From UBA93 sp964477205 (lineage in GTDB: Archaea; Micrarchaeota; Micrarchaeia; Norongarragalinales; Norongarragalinaceae): 35,227 nt of DNA. Below are positions 8,523 through 16,313 of this stretch, piece by piece (the stretch's first letter is position 1; each line of letters starts with the position of its first letter). The position numbers and the translations under genes were made by a program. The stretch spans positions 1-35,227 of the forward strand of contig CAYZDE010000006.1 in assembly GCA_964477205.1 (NCBI GenBank), written 5' to 3'. The notes below the pieces were generated by a model. The model did not search any database. It had not been told where the DNA came from and worked only from the letters and a program-made list of their open reading frames with translations.

Positions 8523-8945
8523 TCAACGCGTGCAATTCACTTTAATTGACGCGCCGGCGCGGCGCACTTCAAAATTTAGCCAACCCGCCTTCAAGGGCGC
8601 CGGGCACTCGGAGAAATCGGGCTGAGGCGAGCGCGTTTGCGCCTGCACTAGCGTGGGCGGCTCGATGACGAAGCAGTACAAAGAGTTGGAAGTAGCATTC
8701 CAGTACAAGCAGTTCGCGCTCGAAGGGACGAACGCCGTGAAAACGCGCGTTGACTGGTTGCCCTCGAACCAAACCGCGTCGCAAGCGCCGGCAACCTTTT
8801 CGGTTAGTGCCTTCACTTGAACCGCGGAGTCAAAGCCGCGCGAAGCACCCGCTTCAACCGCGGTACCCGTGTAAAGGATTATGGCAAGAGCTAGGATTAA
8901 GGTTACCATTAGGAAGAACTCAACGCTCACTTGCGCGCGGTGCAT
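8523..8945 (-). CDS. Pilin-like protein with class III signal peptide
   Basis: From the ATG at 8945 the product is 140 residues and starts MHRAQVSVEFFLM, a class III (archaeal prepilin) signal with predicted cleavage between RA and Q, followed by a long hydrophobic helix. The remaining roughly 110 residues are extracellular and hold four or five cysteines (around ACDAVW, SANCLYW, LYCFVI, FSECPA, VNCTR), suggesting disulfides. It is larger than the other two pilin-like proteins and may be a structural or tip subunit. An upstream extension of the frame reads through the tRNA-Arg gene and is not credible. Confidence 0.8.
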   Translation of the reverse strand: MHRAQVSVEFFLMVTLILALAIILYTGTAVEAGASRGFDSAVQVKALTEKVAGACDAVWFEGNQSTRVFTAFVPSSANCLYWNATSNSLYCFVIEPPTLVQAQTRSPQPDFSECPAPLKAGWLNFEVRRAGASIKVNCTR

Positions 8946-8977
8946 GAAACGATTAAGCCGAATGAAAATAAAAAGAG

Positions 8978-9052
8978 CGGGCCCGGAGGGATTCGAACCC
9001 TCGACCTTTCGCTTAGGAGGCGACTGCTCTGTCCAAGCTGAGCTACGGGCCC
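8978..9052 (-). tRNA. tRNA-Arg (CCT)
   Basis: The minus strand folds as a full cloverleaf. The acceptor stem is GGGCCCG/CGGGCCC, the D stem GCTC/GAGC, the anticodon loop CTCCTAA (anticodon CCT, reading AGG), and the T arm GAGGG-TTCGAAT-CCCTC. The discriminator is G and no CCA is encoded. There is no intron. It lies 32 bases upstream of the pilin-like gene on the same strand. Confidence 0.95.
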
Positions 9053-9088
9053 TCAGCACTAATTAATTCGCGGGTAATGGTTATTATT

Positions 9089-9099
9089 GTTTTTTAAAC
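9089..9099. promoter_or_regulatory. Shared TATA box between tRNA-Arg and the antiporter gene
   Basis: GTTTTTTAAAC is nearly self-complementary. It lies about 27 bases before the antiporter ATG at 9121 on the plus strand and about 42 bases before the tRNA-Arg 5' end on the minus strand. It could serve both directions. Confidence 0.45.
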
Positions 9100-9120
9100 T
9101 CGCGCGCGTTCTATTTATTC

Positions 9121-11178
9121 ATGGCCATGGAGTCCCAAATAATTCCCATCATCGACATAGGCGTAATCATGATAATCGCCATGGTCTTCGGCATCATCGC
9201 AACGCGCTTGAAGTTGTCCAGCGCCATAGGGTATATTCTGGCAGGGATTGCACTCGGCCCATTGTGGCTCAAGCTCTTGGTGCCCGGGGAAGGCATCACG
9301 CCCGTCTTCGCTGAGTTCGGCGTACTCTTAATAATGTTCTACCTCGGGCTCGAATTGAACATTCGCAAGTTCAAGCAGACCGGAGCCGTTTCGTTCGTGC
9401 TCGCCATTGCACAGATGTCCTTAGTGTTCGTCGGGGGATTCCTCTTGTCCAAGCTCCTAGGGTTCGCGGATTTGGAGGCCGTGGTCCTCGGCGCGATGAT
9501 AGTTTGCTCAAGCACGGTAATGGTAGCCAAGTTTGTCATCGAGAAGGGTATACTCGAGAAAGTGGACTCGCGAATCGCGTTATCCATACTCATACTCCAA
9601 GACATCTTCGCAATTTTCATGCTCGTTATCATTTCCAGCTTCTCCACGCAGCGCTCATTGAACACGATGGTGCTCACGGCCGTGTTCTTCATGATAGCCG
9701 TGTTCGTGGTACTCAGCAAACTCTCGCGCTTCCTGCTCGACTACCTCCACTCGATCGGGCAGGACAATAAAATGGTGTACTACGCAATCGGCGTTGGCGT
9801 GCTCTTCGCGGTTGCCGCGGATTCACTCGGCTTATCCGCGGTAATCGGAGCGGTCTTCGCCGGCTTGGCGCTCGCTGAAACCAAATACGGCGACCGAATC
9901 AAAAACGAGTTGGGCTTGTTCCGCGAATTCTTCGTGTTATTCTTCTTCGTGGCTTTCGGAACCACGGTATTCTACGATTCCGCGCTCGGAAGCGTACTCT
10001 TCCCATCACTCGCAGAGTTCCTGCCCTTGCTCGGAATCAGCTTGGCGTTCGTCCTCGTATTCCTCGCTTGTTCCTTCATAGCATTTACCATTGCGGGCCT
10101 CGCACTCGGAATGGATAAGTATACCGTCGCCAATATCGCCGCGCTCCTCGCCCCACTCGGCGAGTTCGTGATAATCATCGCTACCGCCGGGCAATCCTTG
10201 TTCTCGGCCGCCGCTTACACTACGGTGAGCACAGTCGCGTTCCTAGCCATCCTGATAACCGCGCCTTTGAGCCCGATAATCTATGCTAATAGCAAGCGCA
10301 TAATGGACGCTTTCCTTTCACTCATGCCCGCGAGTACGACGCACGTATTGAACGCCATCGGCTCTAACTTCCACGCCGCCGAGGAAATCGCGGAGAACCC
10401 GGCGTTCAAGAACGAGCTCTTCAACCACTTGAAGAACGCGGCGACGAACGCAGTGGTAATGCTCGCAATTGTTTACATCAGCGTACTATTGAAAGAGCAA
10501 TTCGCGAGCGCCGACTTCTCAATAATACCGGGAGTGACCTTGAGCGCGTTCTTACTATTATTCATCACTTGGCCCGCGTACCGCCTATTCAACGACTTGC
10601 GCTGCATAGTCAGCGGTTCCTTCGAGGGCATAACGCGCCGCTTCTTCCCGGCGGAGCTCGGCCGCGAAGCCAAAACGCACGCCGTCAACACCGTCACTGG
10701 CTTACTGTTCACAATAGCCGGAATCGCGGCAATAGCGTGGACCTACCACTCAGGAATCGACTTCGTGTACCTCGTTGTCCCCGGCGTGTACACCGCAATA
10801 AGCTTCACCTTTTTCGCGCGCTCGGCTTCCTCGCTAGTCGAAGGGTTCAATTCCCTGGAAAAGCGGATGATAGGGTCGTCATTGCGCTTGACCCGCGAAT
10901 TCGAATCGCACTCGCGCAAGATGTCCTCGTTGAATGCGAAGCGTGCTGAAGCCCGCGAGAAAGCCGAAGAAGCCCTGGATGACGGCGACTTGAAGCGGGC
11001 GCGCCGCATACTATACAATTACAAGCGATTCGAGAACAAGGCACTAAATGACTTGGGCTCCTCCAAGCGGCCAACGCGCAAATCACTCGAGAATTACTTC
11101 TTGAAAAAGAAGCCGAAAAAGACGAAAAAGCGAACCGTTAAGAAAACCAAAAGAAAGAAAAGCCGCGGAAAGAAGTAA
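9121..11178 (+). CDS. CPA2/Kef-type monovalent cation:proton antiporter
   Basis: The 685-residue membrane protein starts with a Na+/H+ exchanger domain of the CPA2 (KefB/KefC) family in about residues 1-390, with roughly twelve spans and the conserved stretches GYILAGIALGPLW, EFGVLLIMFYLGLEL and SAVIGAVFAGLAL. It exchanges K+ or Na+ for protons across the cytoplasmic membrane. There is no Rossmann TrkA-N (RCK) domain, which many Kef proteins have. Instead two further membrane-spanning regions (about 438-480 and 520-560) precede a charged helical segment and a C-terminal tail made almost only of Lys, Arg and Thr. Another ATG at 9127 is possible. No small regulatory partner gene lies nearby. 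Confidence 0.88.
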   Translation: MAMESQIIPIIDIGVIMIIAMVFGIIATRLKLSSAIGYILAGIALGPLWLKLLVPGEGITPVFAEFGVLLIMFYLGLELNIRKFKQTGAVSFVLAIAQMSLVFVGGFLLSKLLGFADLEAVVLGAMIVCSSTVMVAKFVIEKGILEKVDSRIALSILILQDIFAIFMLVIISSFSTQRSLNTMVLTAVFFMIAVFVVLSKLSRFLLDYLHSIGQDNKMVYYAIGVGVLFAVAADSLGLSAVIGAVFAGLALAETKYGDRIKNELGLFREFFVLFFFVAFGTTVFYDSALGSVLFPSLAEFLPLLGISLAFVLVFLACSFIAFTIAGLALGMDKYTVANIAALLAPLGEFVIIIATAGQSLFSAAAYTTVSTVAFLAILITAPLSPIIYANSKRIMDAFLSLMPASTTHVLNAIGSNFHAAEEIAENPAFKNELFNHLKNAATNAVVMLAIVYISVLLKEQFASADFSIIPGVTLSAFLLLFITWPAYRLFNDLRCIVSGSFEGITRRFFPAELGREAKTHAVNTVTGLLFTIAGIAAIAWTYHSGIDFVYLVVPGVYTAISFTFFARSASSLVEGFNSLEKRMIGSSLRLTREFESHSRKMSSLNAKRAEAREKAEEALDDGDLKRARRILYNYKRFENKALNDLGSSKRPTRKSLENYFLKKKPKKTKKRTVKKTKRKKSRGKK

Positions 11179-11187
11179 TTAAACTGG

Positions 11188-11250
11188 ATGATGACGTTGA
11201 ACAACCGCGGAGCGCCGCAAGGCGCCGTGAAGATGACTGATAGCGTCTGA
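11188..11250 (+). ncRNA. Candidate C/D box sRNA
   Basis: The gap between two convergent genes holds the elements of an archaeal C/D box guide RNA in order. They are box C ATGATGA (11188-11194), a 13-base guide, a D'-like CGGA (11208-11211), box C' GTGAAGA (11227-11233, one mismatch), a 13-base guide, and box D CTGA (11247-11250). Between D' and C' is a hairpin GCGCC-GCAA-GGCGC. The length fits the family. The terminal stem is weak and D' is non-standard, so this is only a candidate. A simple transcription-end hairpin is the alternative. Confidence 0.35.
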
Positions 11251-11257
11251 CAACTTA

Positions 11258-12109
11258 TTAATTAACGGGCATGCCCGTGCTCTCGATTAACGCCCCGATG
11301 GCCAGGAAAACGATTGCCCAAGCGAACAACTTCGCAGAATCGTAAACCAGCTGCACGAATAGCGGGTGCTTGTACGACTTATTCACCACCGCCTGGCTAA
11401 TAATGCCCCCGGATAAAGCGGTCGTCAAGTACGCTAGGAGCTCGAATATGCCGTGGGGGAGTATGCCGAACACGCCGTACCCCAATCCCGATACCAGCCC
11501 CCCCATCGGGTCGTGCAGCACTGCGAGATCTATTACCGACCCGATAAACACGGCTATAACTGAAGCATTCCAAACAAGGACGAATACGGCCCCCGCCCCG
11601 TACAACAAGGAGAGCACCATGACTATCAAAAGCACTTGTAAATTATGCATGAATAACAAGTCGAAAGCGCCAACATTGAATTCCGTCGGGGCATCCACCA
11701 GGCGTCCCTGGAACTGCGCGCGAACGCTCTGCAGCTCGCTCGTTTGCAGCGAGTACAGCGAGCCCACGTCGGAATCAGGAAGTACGAGGAACCAAAAAGT
11801 GAAGCCTGCCGTGATGCCTACGAAGTAAGCGAGGAGAACGATTATAGTCGGCAAATGGCGGGCTAGGGTTCGGCTGCCTGCAACGCGGTGCGGGCGCTTC
11901 GAGAATTCTGATTCCTCGAAGCAAAACAAGTTGAGCACGAAAGGCACGGACGGAACCACTACGAAGAGAACGAAAAGGAAGCTCGCTTCCTGCGTGTGCA
12001 AGAATAGCGTCGCAAAAACCGCTAGGGTCACGAAAACAAAGCTCAAAGCGAAAATCTTGAGGGGGTTCTTTCTTGCACTCGACGCGTCAATGATGGACTC
12101 CAAGACCAT
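11258..12109 (-). CDS. SpoIIM/DUF95-like integral membrane protein
   Basis: The 283-residue protein matches the DUF95 (stage II sporulation protein M) family. It has about six membrane spans, an extracellular loop after the second or third span, and the family signature FGILPHGIFELLAYLTTALSG near residues 213-233. The bacterial relatives act in septal membrane remodelling. The archaeal members have no proven function; a membrane-shape or transport role is speculative. It converges on the antiporter gene. A TATA-like box (12131-12140 on the minus strand) lies about 26 bases before the ATG. Confidence 0.82.
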   Translation of the reverse strand: MVLESIIDASSARKNPLKIFALSFVFVTLAVFATLFLHTQEASFLFVLFVVVPSVPFVLNLFCFEESEFSKRPHRVAGSRTLARHLPTIIVLLAYFVGITAGFTFWFLVLPDSDVGSLYSLQTSELQSVRAQFQGRLVDAPTEFNVGAFDLLFMHNLQVLLIVMVLSLLYGAGAVFVLVWNASVIAVFIGSVIDLAVLHDPMGGLVSGLGYGVFGILPHGIFELLAYLTTALSGGIISQAVVNKSYKHPLFVQLVYDSAKLFAWAIVFLAIGALIESTGMPVN

Positions 12110-12130
12110 ACAGAATAAGAGAAGGCAAAC

Positions 12131-12163
12131 AAAATAAAAACCCCGCCGACCCTACTTTTAACC
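12131..12163. promoter_or_regulatory. Divergent promoter region of the SpoIIM-like gene and csl4
   Basis: The 90-base gap holds an A/T box at 12131-12140, about 26 bases before the leftward ATG at 12109. It also holds ACTTTTAACC at 12154-12163, about 42 bases before the rightward TTG at 12200. The second spacing leaves room for a short leader with the AAGGTGA ribosome binding site at 12187-12193. Confidence 0.4.
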
Positions 12164-12199
12164 TAACTTGGTTATTCTAATAGTTACAAGGTGAATTAA

Positions 12200-12817
12200 T
12201 TGAACGAAATAGTCAATCCAGGCGACAAGCTCGCCGCTGAAGAGGAAATGGTGGGCGAAGACAACACTTTCGCCGAAGACGGCTTCGTGCATGCGGCAGT
12301 GACCGGTGAAGCCGAAAAAGACGAGGCGAACCGCGCGGTCCGAGTGAAAACAAAGGGCCGAAGCGCGCGTGCCATTAAGCCGGGCGACATAATCCACGGC
12401 AAAGTCGAGAACATTTACGATAAAGTCTCACTCATTCACTTCGAGCCTGAGAGCACGGAGTACGCTTACAACCGCAACAGGTGCTACTTGCGCATTCGAG
12501 AGGTAAGCAGGGGCTTCGCGCGCGAGTTCCGGGACTACTTCCACATCGGCGACTACTTGAAGGCGCGCGTGGTGGAAGTAAAGCCGCTCGGCTTGCACGT
12601 GTCCATCAAGGGCGACGACTACGGCGTAATCCGTGCTTATTGCCCCCGCGACCGAAGCCAACTCGACTCGAACGGCAAGTGCCCGGCTTGCGGGCGCACA
12701 ATTCGCTTGAAGTGGGCGGGGCGGCCCGAACCCCGTCAGGAGAGGCGCGACGACCGCGGGCCCAACCGAGGCGGGTTCAGGGGCGGTAACCGCGGCGGGC
12801 CGAGAAGGCGAAACTAA
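12200..12817 (+). CDS. csl4: Exosome RNA-binding subunit Csl4
   Basis: This 205-residue protein is the archaeal exosome cap subunit Csl4, which binds RNA and helps recruit DnaG to the Rrp41-Rrp42 ring. The N-terminal domain carries VNPGDKLAAEEEMVG. An S1 domain spans about residues 54-140 (KPGDIIHGKVENI...VKPLGLHVSI). A zinc ribbon follows with CPRDRSQL and CPACGRTI (C-x(n)-C-P-x-C pattern). The final 30 residues are an Arg/Gly-rich tail (GGFRGGNRGG) not usual in the family, possibly an extra RNA-binding arm. The TTG start is supported by AGGTGA 6 bases upstream. No other exosome gene is nearby. Confidence 0.9.
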   Translation: MNEIVNPGDKLAAEEEMVGEDNTFAEDGFVHAAVTGEAEKDEANRAVRVKTKGRSARAIKPGDIIHGKVENIYDKVSLIHFEPESTEYAYNRNRCYLRIREVSRGFAREFRDYFHIGDYLKARVVEVKPLGLHVSIKGDDYGVIRAYCPRDRSQLDSNGKCPACGRTIRLKWAGRPEPRQERRDDRGPNRGGFRGGNRGGPRRRN

Positions 12818-12851
12818 TAAAACGCGCTTAACGGCATTAAACTTAATACGC

Positions 12852-12972
12852 GCCGGGGTGGCGGAATCTGGTAACGCGCTAGACTCGAATCACTTCTTTC
12901 TTCATCGGAAAAAAAGTGAGTGAGTAATCTAGTGGGCTTCGGCCCGTGCGAGTTCGAATCTCGTCCCCGGCG
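12852..12972 (+). tRNA. tRNA-Ser (CGA), with intron
   Basis: The cloverleaf has acceptor GCCGGGG/CCCCGGC, D stem GCG/CGC, anticodon stem CTAGA/TCTAG, a long variable arm (GGGC-TTCG-GCCC), T arm GCGAG-TTCGAAT-CTCGT, and discriminator G. The long arm with G73 and anticodon CGA identifies serine (UCG) rather than leucine. No CCA is encoded. The anticodon loop is interrupted by a 37-base intron. Confidence 0.93.
12890..12926 (+). other. BHB intron of tRNA-Ser at position 37/38
   Basis: A 37-base insert lies at the canonical archaeal site, 3' of the anticodon. A bulge-helix-bulge motif can be drawn. The 4-bp helix is CTCG (12884-12887) with TGAG (12921-12924, one G-U pair). The 3-base bulges are AAT (12888-12890) and TAA (12925-12927), each cut after its second base. 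The intron itself holds a CACTT/AAGTG hairpin. Confidence 0.85.
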
Positions 12973-12976
12973 TCTC

Positions 12977-13423
12977 CTACTTAATTACACTCGAATTCAA
13001 AGTATTCTTGATTAATTGTTTCAACTTCGGGCTAATTGAATCAAACTTTTCATCGTCTAATTCTTCCTTAGAAACCCAACGGAATTCGGAGTGCTCCTCG
13101 TTAATCACCGGCTCTTTCTCCTCGTCCGAACTCTTAACCAAATAAGTGTACACCAGCCGATAAGTTGCTTCCCCTTTAGAATCAAAGCCCTTGAAGGCCC
13201 TAACCCCTATTTCCTTAATTATTTCAACATCCAATTGCATTTCCTCGCGCGCTTCCCTCAAGCACGCGTCAACGGGTATCTCTTCGTACTTCACCTTGCC
13301 CGCCGAGACGCACCATGCATTAGGCGCAACTAAGCAACCGCTTGCTCTTTTCATCAATAAAACCCGCCCGCCCTTAACGACGACGACTTCAACGGCAACT
13401 CGATAATTATGACACTTACTCAT
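12977..13423 (-). CDS. Nudix hydrolase
   Basis: The 148-residue protein has the Nudix box as GKVKYEEIPVDACLREAREE followed by MQL (about residues 42-64). The usual Gly of the REUXEEXGU core is Gln here. Nudix enzymes cleave nucleoside diphosphates linked to another group, using Mg2+ held by the box glutamates. CVSAGKVKYEEIP resembles NTP pyrophosphohydrolases more than ADP-ribose enzymes, but the substrate cannot be read from the sequence. The gene is visibly richer in A/T than its neighbours, and its stop lies 4 bases from the 3' end of tRNA-Ser, so transfer into a tRNA-flanking site is possible. It diverges from leuS. Confidence 0.85.
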   Translation of the reverse strand: MSKCHNYRVAVEVVVVKGGRVLLMKRASGCLVAPNAWCVSAGKVKYEEIPVDACLREAREEMQLDVEIIKEIGVRAFKGFDSKGEATYRLVYTYLVKSSDEEKEPVINEEHSEFRWVSKEELDDEKFDSISPKLKQLIKNTLNSSVIK

Positions 13424-13455
13424 TTCAAGGATATTATTTTTTTGTAATTATTAAG

Positions 13456-13465
13456 GGTATATACC
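13456..13465. promoter_or_regulatory. Palindromic TATA element between the Nudix gene and leuS
   Basis: GGTATATACC is a perfect palindrome in the 112-base divergent gap. It lies about 37 bases before the leftward Nudix ATG and about 75 bases before the leuS start. It therefore fits best as the Nudix promoter, and possibly serves leuS with a longer leader. Confidence 0.45.
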
Positions 13466-13535
13466 GATTTTACTCCACCCACCAAACAAGTAAAAAACCA
13501 TTTCAATCTAATGATAATCCGTTTGGTGATAATTA

Positions 13536-16304
13536 GTGTCCAACGAGTTTCTTGAAACAGAAAGGAAATGGCAGGCGGCGTGGGCTGACGCGCGCGCTTT
13601 CGAGCCGAGCGTGGACGAGGGCAAGGAGAAGTGGTTCTTCACCGTGCCGTACCCTTACGTTTCCGGCTGCCTGCACGTTGGGCACGGCCGCACTTACGTG
13701 GGCGGTGACGTAATCGCGCGTTACAAGCGAATGAAGGGCTATAATGTGCTTTGGCCAATGGCTTTCCACATTACGGGCACGCCAGTGCTCGCGGTGAGCG
13801 CGAAAATCGAGTCCAATGACGAGGCCACCGTGAAATTATACGAGGCATACGTCGGCGAGTACGAGAAAGACGAGGCGCGCGTGAAGGAAATCGTTTGCTC
13901 GTTCAAGGACCCGTGGAAGCTCGTGGAATACTTCTCCGGCAAGCTCATACAAGATTTTCAAGCAATCGGTTTCTCGCTCGATTTTACCAGGGAGTTTACC
14001 ACGGGCGACGCGGAGTACAATAAGTTCATCGACTGGCAGTTCCGCAAGTACGCTGAGAAAGGCTACTTGAAGCAGGCGAGCTACCCGCTACTGTATTGCA
14101 CGGTTTGCAAAAACGCGGCCGGCGAGGATGACATCAAGGACGGGGACACGAAGCCCGTTGACTTAATGGAATTCACTGCCGTGAAATTCGAGTTCGGGGA
14201 CGCGTTCATAGTCTCGTGCACTTTGCGCCCGGAAACCGTTTTCGGAATAACGAACGAGTTCGTTAACCCAAAAGCAAATTACGTAAAGATACGGTTCGAG
14301 GACGGCGAAAAGTGGTGGGTTTCCAAAGAGGCAGCCGAGAAGCTTGATTTGCAGGGCCGCAAGCACGCGGTGGAAGACGAGAAGAAAGGGGACTTCTTCG
14401 CGGGTAAGAAGTGCGTTGACCCGCTGGGGAAGGAGATATTCATTTTCCCGGCTGACTTCGTTGACGCGGATAATGCTTCCGGTTTCGTCCACTCCGTGCC
14501 CGCGCACGCGCCTTACGATTACATCGCGCTAGAACAGTTGAAGAAGAGTGAAGAGTGGGGGGCCCTCGCGAAAACCGTTGAAATGGTGAGCTTGATTTCA
14601 TTGGGCGGTTACGGAGAGTTCCCGGCTAAGGAAGTCGCCGAACGCATGAAAATCGCAAACTTAAAGGAGAAAGGCAAGCTGGAGAAGGCAACGAACGAGT
14701 TGTACAAGGCGGAATACTACAATGGAGTGATGAAACCTGTTGTCCCTGAATTCGCCGGATTGAAAGTTACCGAAGCTAAGGACAAAGTCGCCGGGTGGCT
14801 GAAAGAAAAAGGCAAGGCGGATAAGTTTTACGAGACGAACCGCCACGCCTCGTGCCGTTGCGGCGGGAAGATAGTCGGCGCGGTAATGGAGAACCAATGG
14901 TTCATCGACTTTAATTCGCCGGGCTGGAAGGGCGCTTCGCGCAAGTGTTTGGACGCCATGCTCATCCACCCGAAGGTTTACCGAAAGCAATTCGAAGACG
15001 TTTTCGAGTGGCTCGACAAAAGGCCTTGCGCGCGCCGCAGGGGCTTGGGGACGCGTTTGCCGTTCGACCACGAGTGGATTATCGAGTCCTTAAGCGACTC
15101 GACTATGTACATGGCTTTTTACACCATCATCAAGAAAGTGCGCGAGCTCGGCTTAACTCCGGATGACTTGACTGAAGAGTTCTTCGACTTCGTATTCCTT
15201 GGAAAAGGCGAGGGGAGCGAAGCGGCGAGCGGGGTGCGCAAGGAATTCAAATACTGGTACCCTAACGACTTAAGGCACACGGGGGTAGCGCACATAACGA
15301 ACCACTTGAGCTTTTACATCTTCGCGCACACCGCAATATTTCCGGAAGAGTACTGGCCTAAAGGAATCTCGTTGAATGAAATGCTCATTAGCGAGGGAAC
15401 GAAGATGAGCAAGAGCAAGGGGAACGTGGTGCTCTTAAACCACATTAGTGAAGAGTACGGCGCGGACTTGTTCCGCGTTTACGTGGCGGGAGCCGCGGAC
15501 TTCGGAAGCACCCTTGATTTCAGAAAGAAGGAGCTCGTTGCCGCGAAACGAAGCTTGTTAAAATTCAATTCAATGGTACGCGAGTTCAACGAGGCGGGCG
15601 AAGGCAAGGATTCTCCGCTCACGCGATGGGCATTAAGCAAGTTCGAGTCGGGCATTAAAGAGGCAGGCACTGCACTCGAAGAGTTGCGCGTCCGTGACTT
15701 TGTTCAAATCGCGTTCTACAAAACAATGAACGCATTCGACCACTTCAAGCGCCGCGCAACAAAAGAGGAAATAGCGTTCGTCGGCCCGCGAGTGGCGGGC
15801 AAGTGGGTGCGATTGATTACGCCCGTGATTCCCCACACTTGCGAAGAATTATGGGGCGAACTCGGGGGAGACGGGTTCGTGAGCCACGCAAAATGGCCGA
15901 AATCCGATGAGTCACTAATCGACAAGGAAGCCGAAGCCGGCGAGGACTACGTGATGAACGCGCTCGAGGATGCCCGCCGCATAATCAAGCGGTTGAAGAA
16001 AAAGCCCTCGAAACTGCTGATAACCGTTTCGTCTCAAGCAAAACTCGAAGCATTAAAGAAAGGGCTCCAAGCCGGGAAGCCGGAGGAAAGCGGGCTCGAA
16101 GGCGCGCTCGCCGAGTACGCCGGAAAGTCGTTTTACGAGTTGAAGGAAGTTCGCTTCGTCGACGAGTTCTCGCATTTAGAGCAAGCCAAAGAATTTTATT
16201 CCCGCGAGTTAAGGGTTGAAGTTGAAATCGAACGCGAAGAAGGCGCGCGCAACCAAAAAGCAGAGCGAGCGATGCCGTTGAAGCCGGCATTATTTTTCGA
16301 GTGA
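13536..16304 (+). CDS. leuS: Leucyl-tRNA synthetase, archaeal type
   Basis: The 922-residue class I synthetase attaches leucine to tRNA-Leu. It has the HIGH-type motif HVGH (residues 47-50), a CP1 editing domain inserted in the middle of the catalytic fold, a WLDKRPCARRRGLGT stretch typical of archaeal/eukaryotic LeuRS (about residues 491-505), and KMSKS at 623-627 preceded by ISEGT. The anticodon-binding and C-terminal domains follow. Length is slightly below the roughly 930-970 usual for archaea. The start is GTG, with a GGTGA sequence about 9 bases upstream. A small unknown gene follows 9 bases after the stop. Confidence 0.96.
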   Translation: MSNEFLETERKWQAAWADARAFEPSVDEGKEKWFFTVPYPYVSGCLHVGHGRTYVGGDVIARYKRMKGYNVLWPMAFHITGTPVLAVSAKIESNDEATVKLYEAYVGEYEKDEARVKEIVCSFKDPWKLVEYFSGKLIQDFQAIGFSLDFTREFTTGDAEYNKFIDWQFRKYAEKGYLKQASYPLLYCTVCKNAAGEDDIKDGDTKPVDLMEFTAVKFEFGDAFIVSCTLRPETVFGITNEFVNPKANYVKIRFEDGEKWWVSKEAAEKLDLQGRKHAVEDEKKGDFFAGKKCVDPLGKEIFIFPADFVDADNASGFVHSVPAHAPYDYIALEQLKKSEEWGALAKTVEMVSLISLGGYGEFPAKEVAERMKIANLKEKGKLEKATNELYKAEYYNGVMKPVVPEFAGLKVTEAKDKVAGWLKEKGKADKFYETNRHASCRCGGKIVGAVMENQWFIDFNSPGWKGASRKCLDAMLIHPKVYRKQFEDVFEWLDKRPCARRRGLGTRLPFDHEWIIESLSDSTMYMAFYTIIKKVRELGLTPDDLTEEFFDFVFLGKGEGSEAASGVRKEFKYWYPNDLRHTGVAHITNHLSFYIFAHTAIFPEEYWPKGISLNEMLISEGTKMSKSKGNVVLLNHISEEYGADLFRVYVAGAADFGSTLDFRKKELVAAKRSLLKFNSMVREFNEAGEGKDSPLTRWALSKFESGIKEAGTALEELRVRDFVQIAFYKTMNAFDHFKRRATKEEIAFVGPRVAGKWVRLITPVIPHTCEELWGELGGDGFVSHAKWPKSDESLIDKEAEAGEDYVMNALEDARRIIKRLKKKPSKLLITVSSQAKLEALKKGLQAGKPEESGLEGALAEYAGKSFYELKEVRFVDEFSHLEQAKEFYSRELRVEVEIEREEGARNQKAERAMPLKPALFFE

Positions 16305-16313
16305 GAGGATTAC

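Noticed and set aside
8946..9059. Upstream extension of the pilin-like frame through tRNA-Arg
   Set aside because: The segment is the tRNA gene itself, and the class III signal begins at the ATG at 8945.
11212..11226. Rho-independent-type terminator (GCGCC-GCAA-GGCGC hairpin)
   Set aside because: There is no T run after the stem, and archaeal termination relies on T runs rather than hairpins. The hairpin fits better as the spacer of the candidate C/D box RNA.
12852..12972. tRNA-Leu identity for the intron-containing tRNA
   Set aside because: The 5' end looks like some Leu tRNAs, but the spliced anticodon is CGA and the discriminator is G, both serine features.
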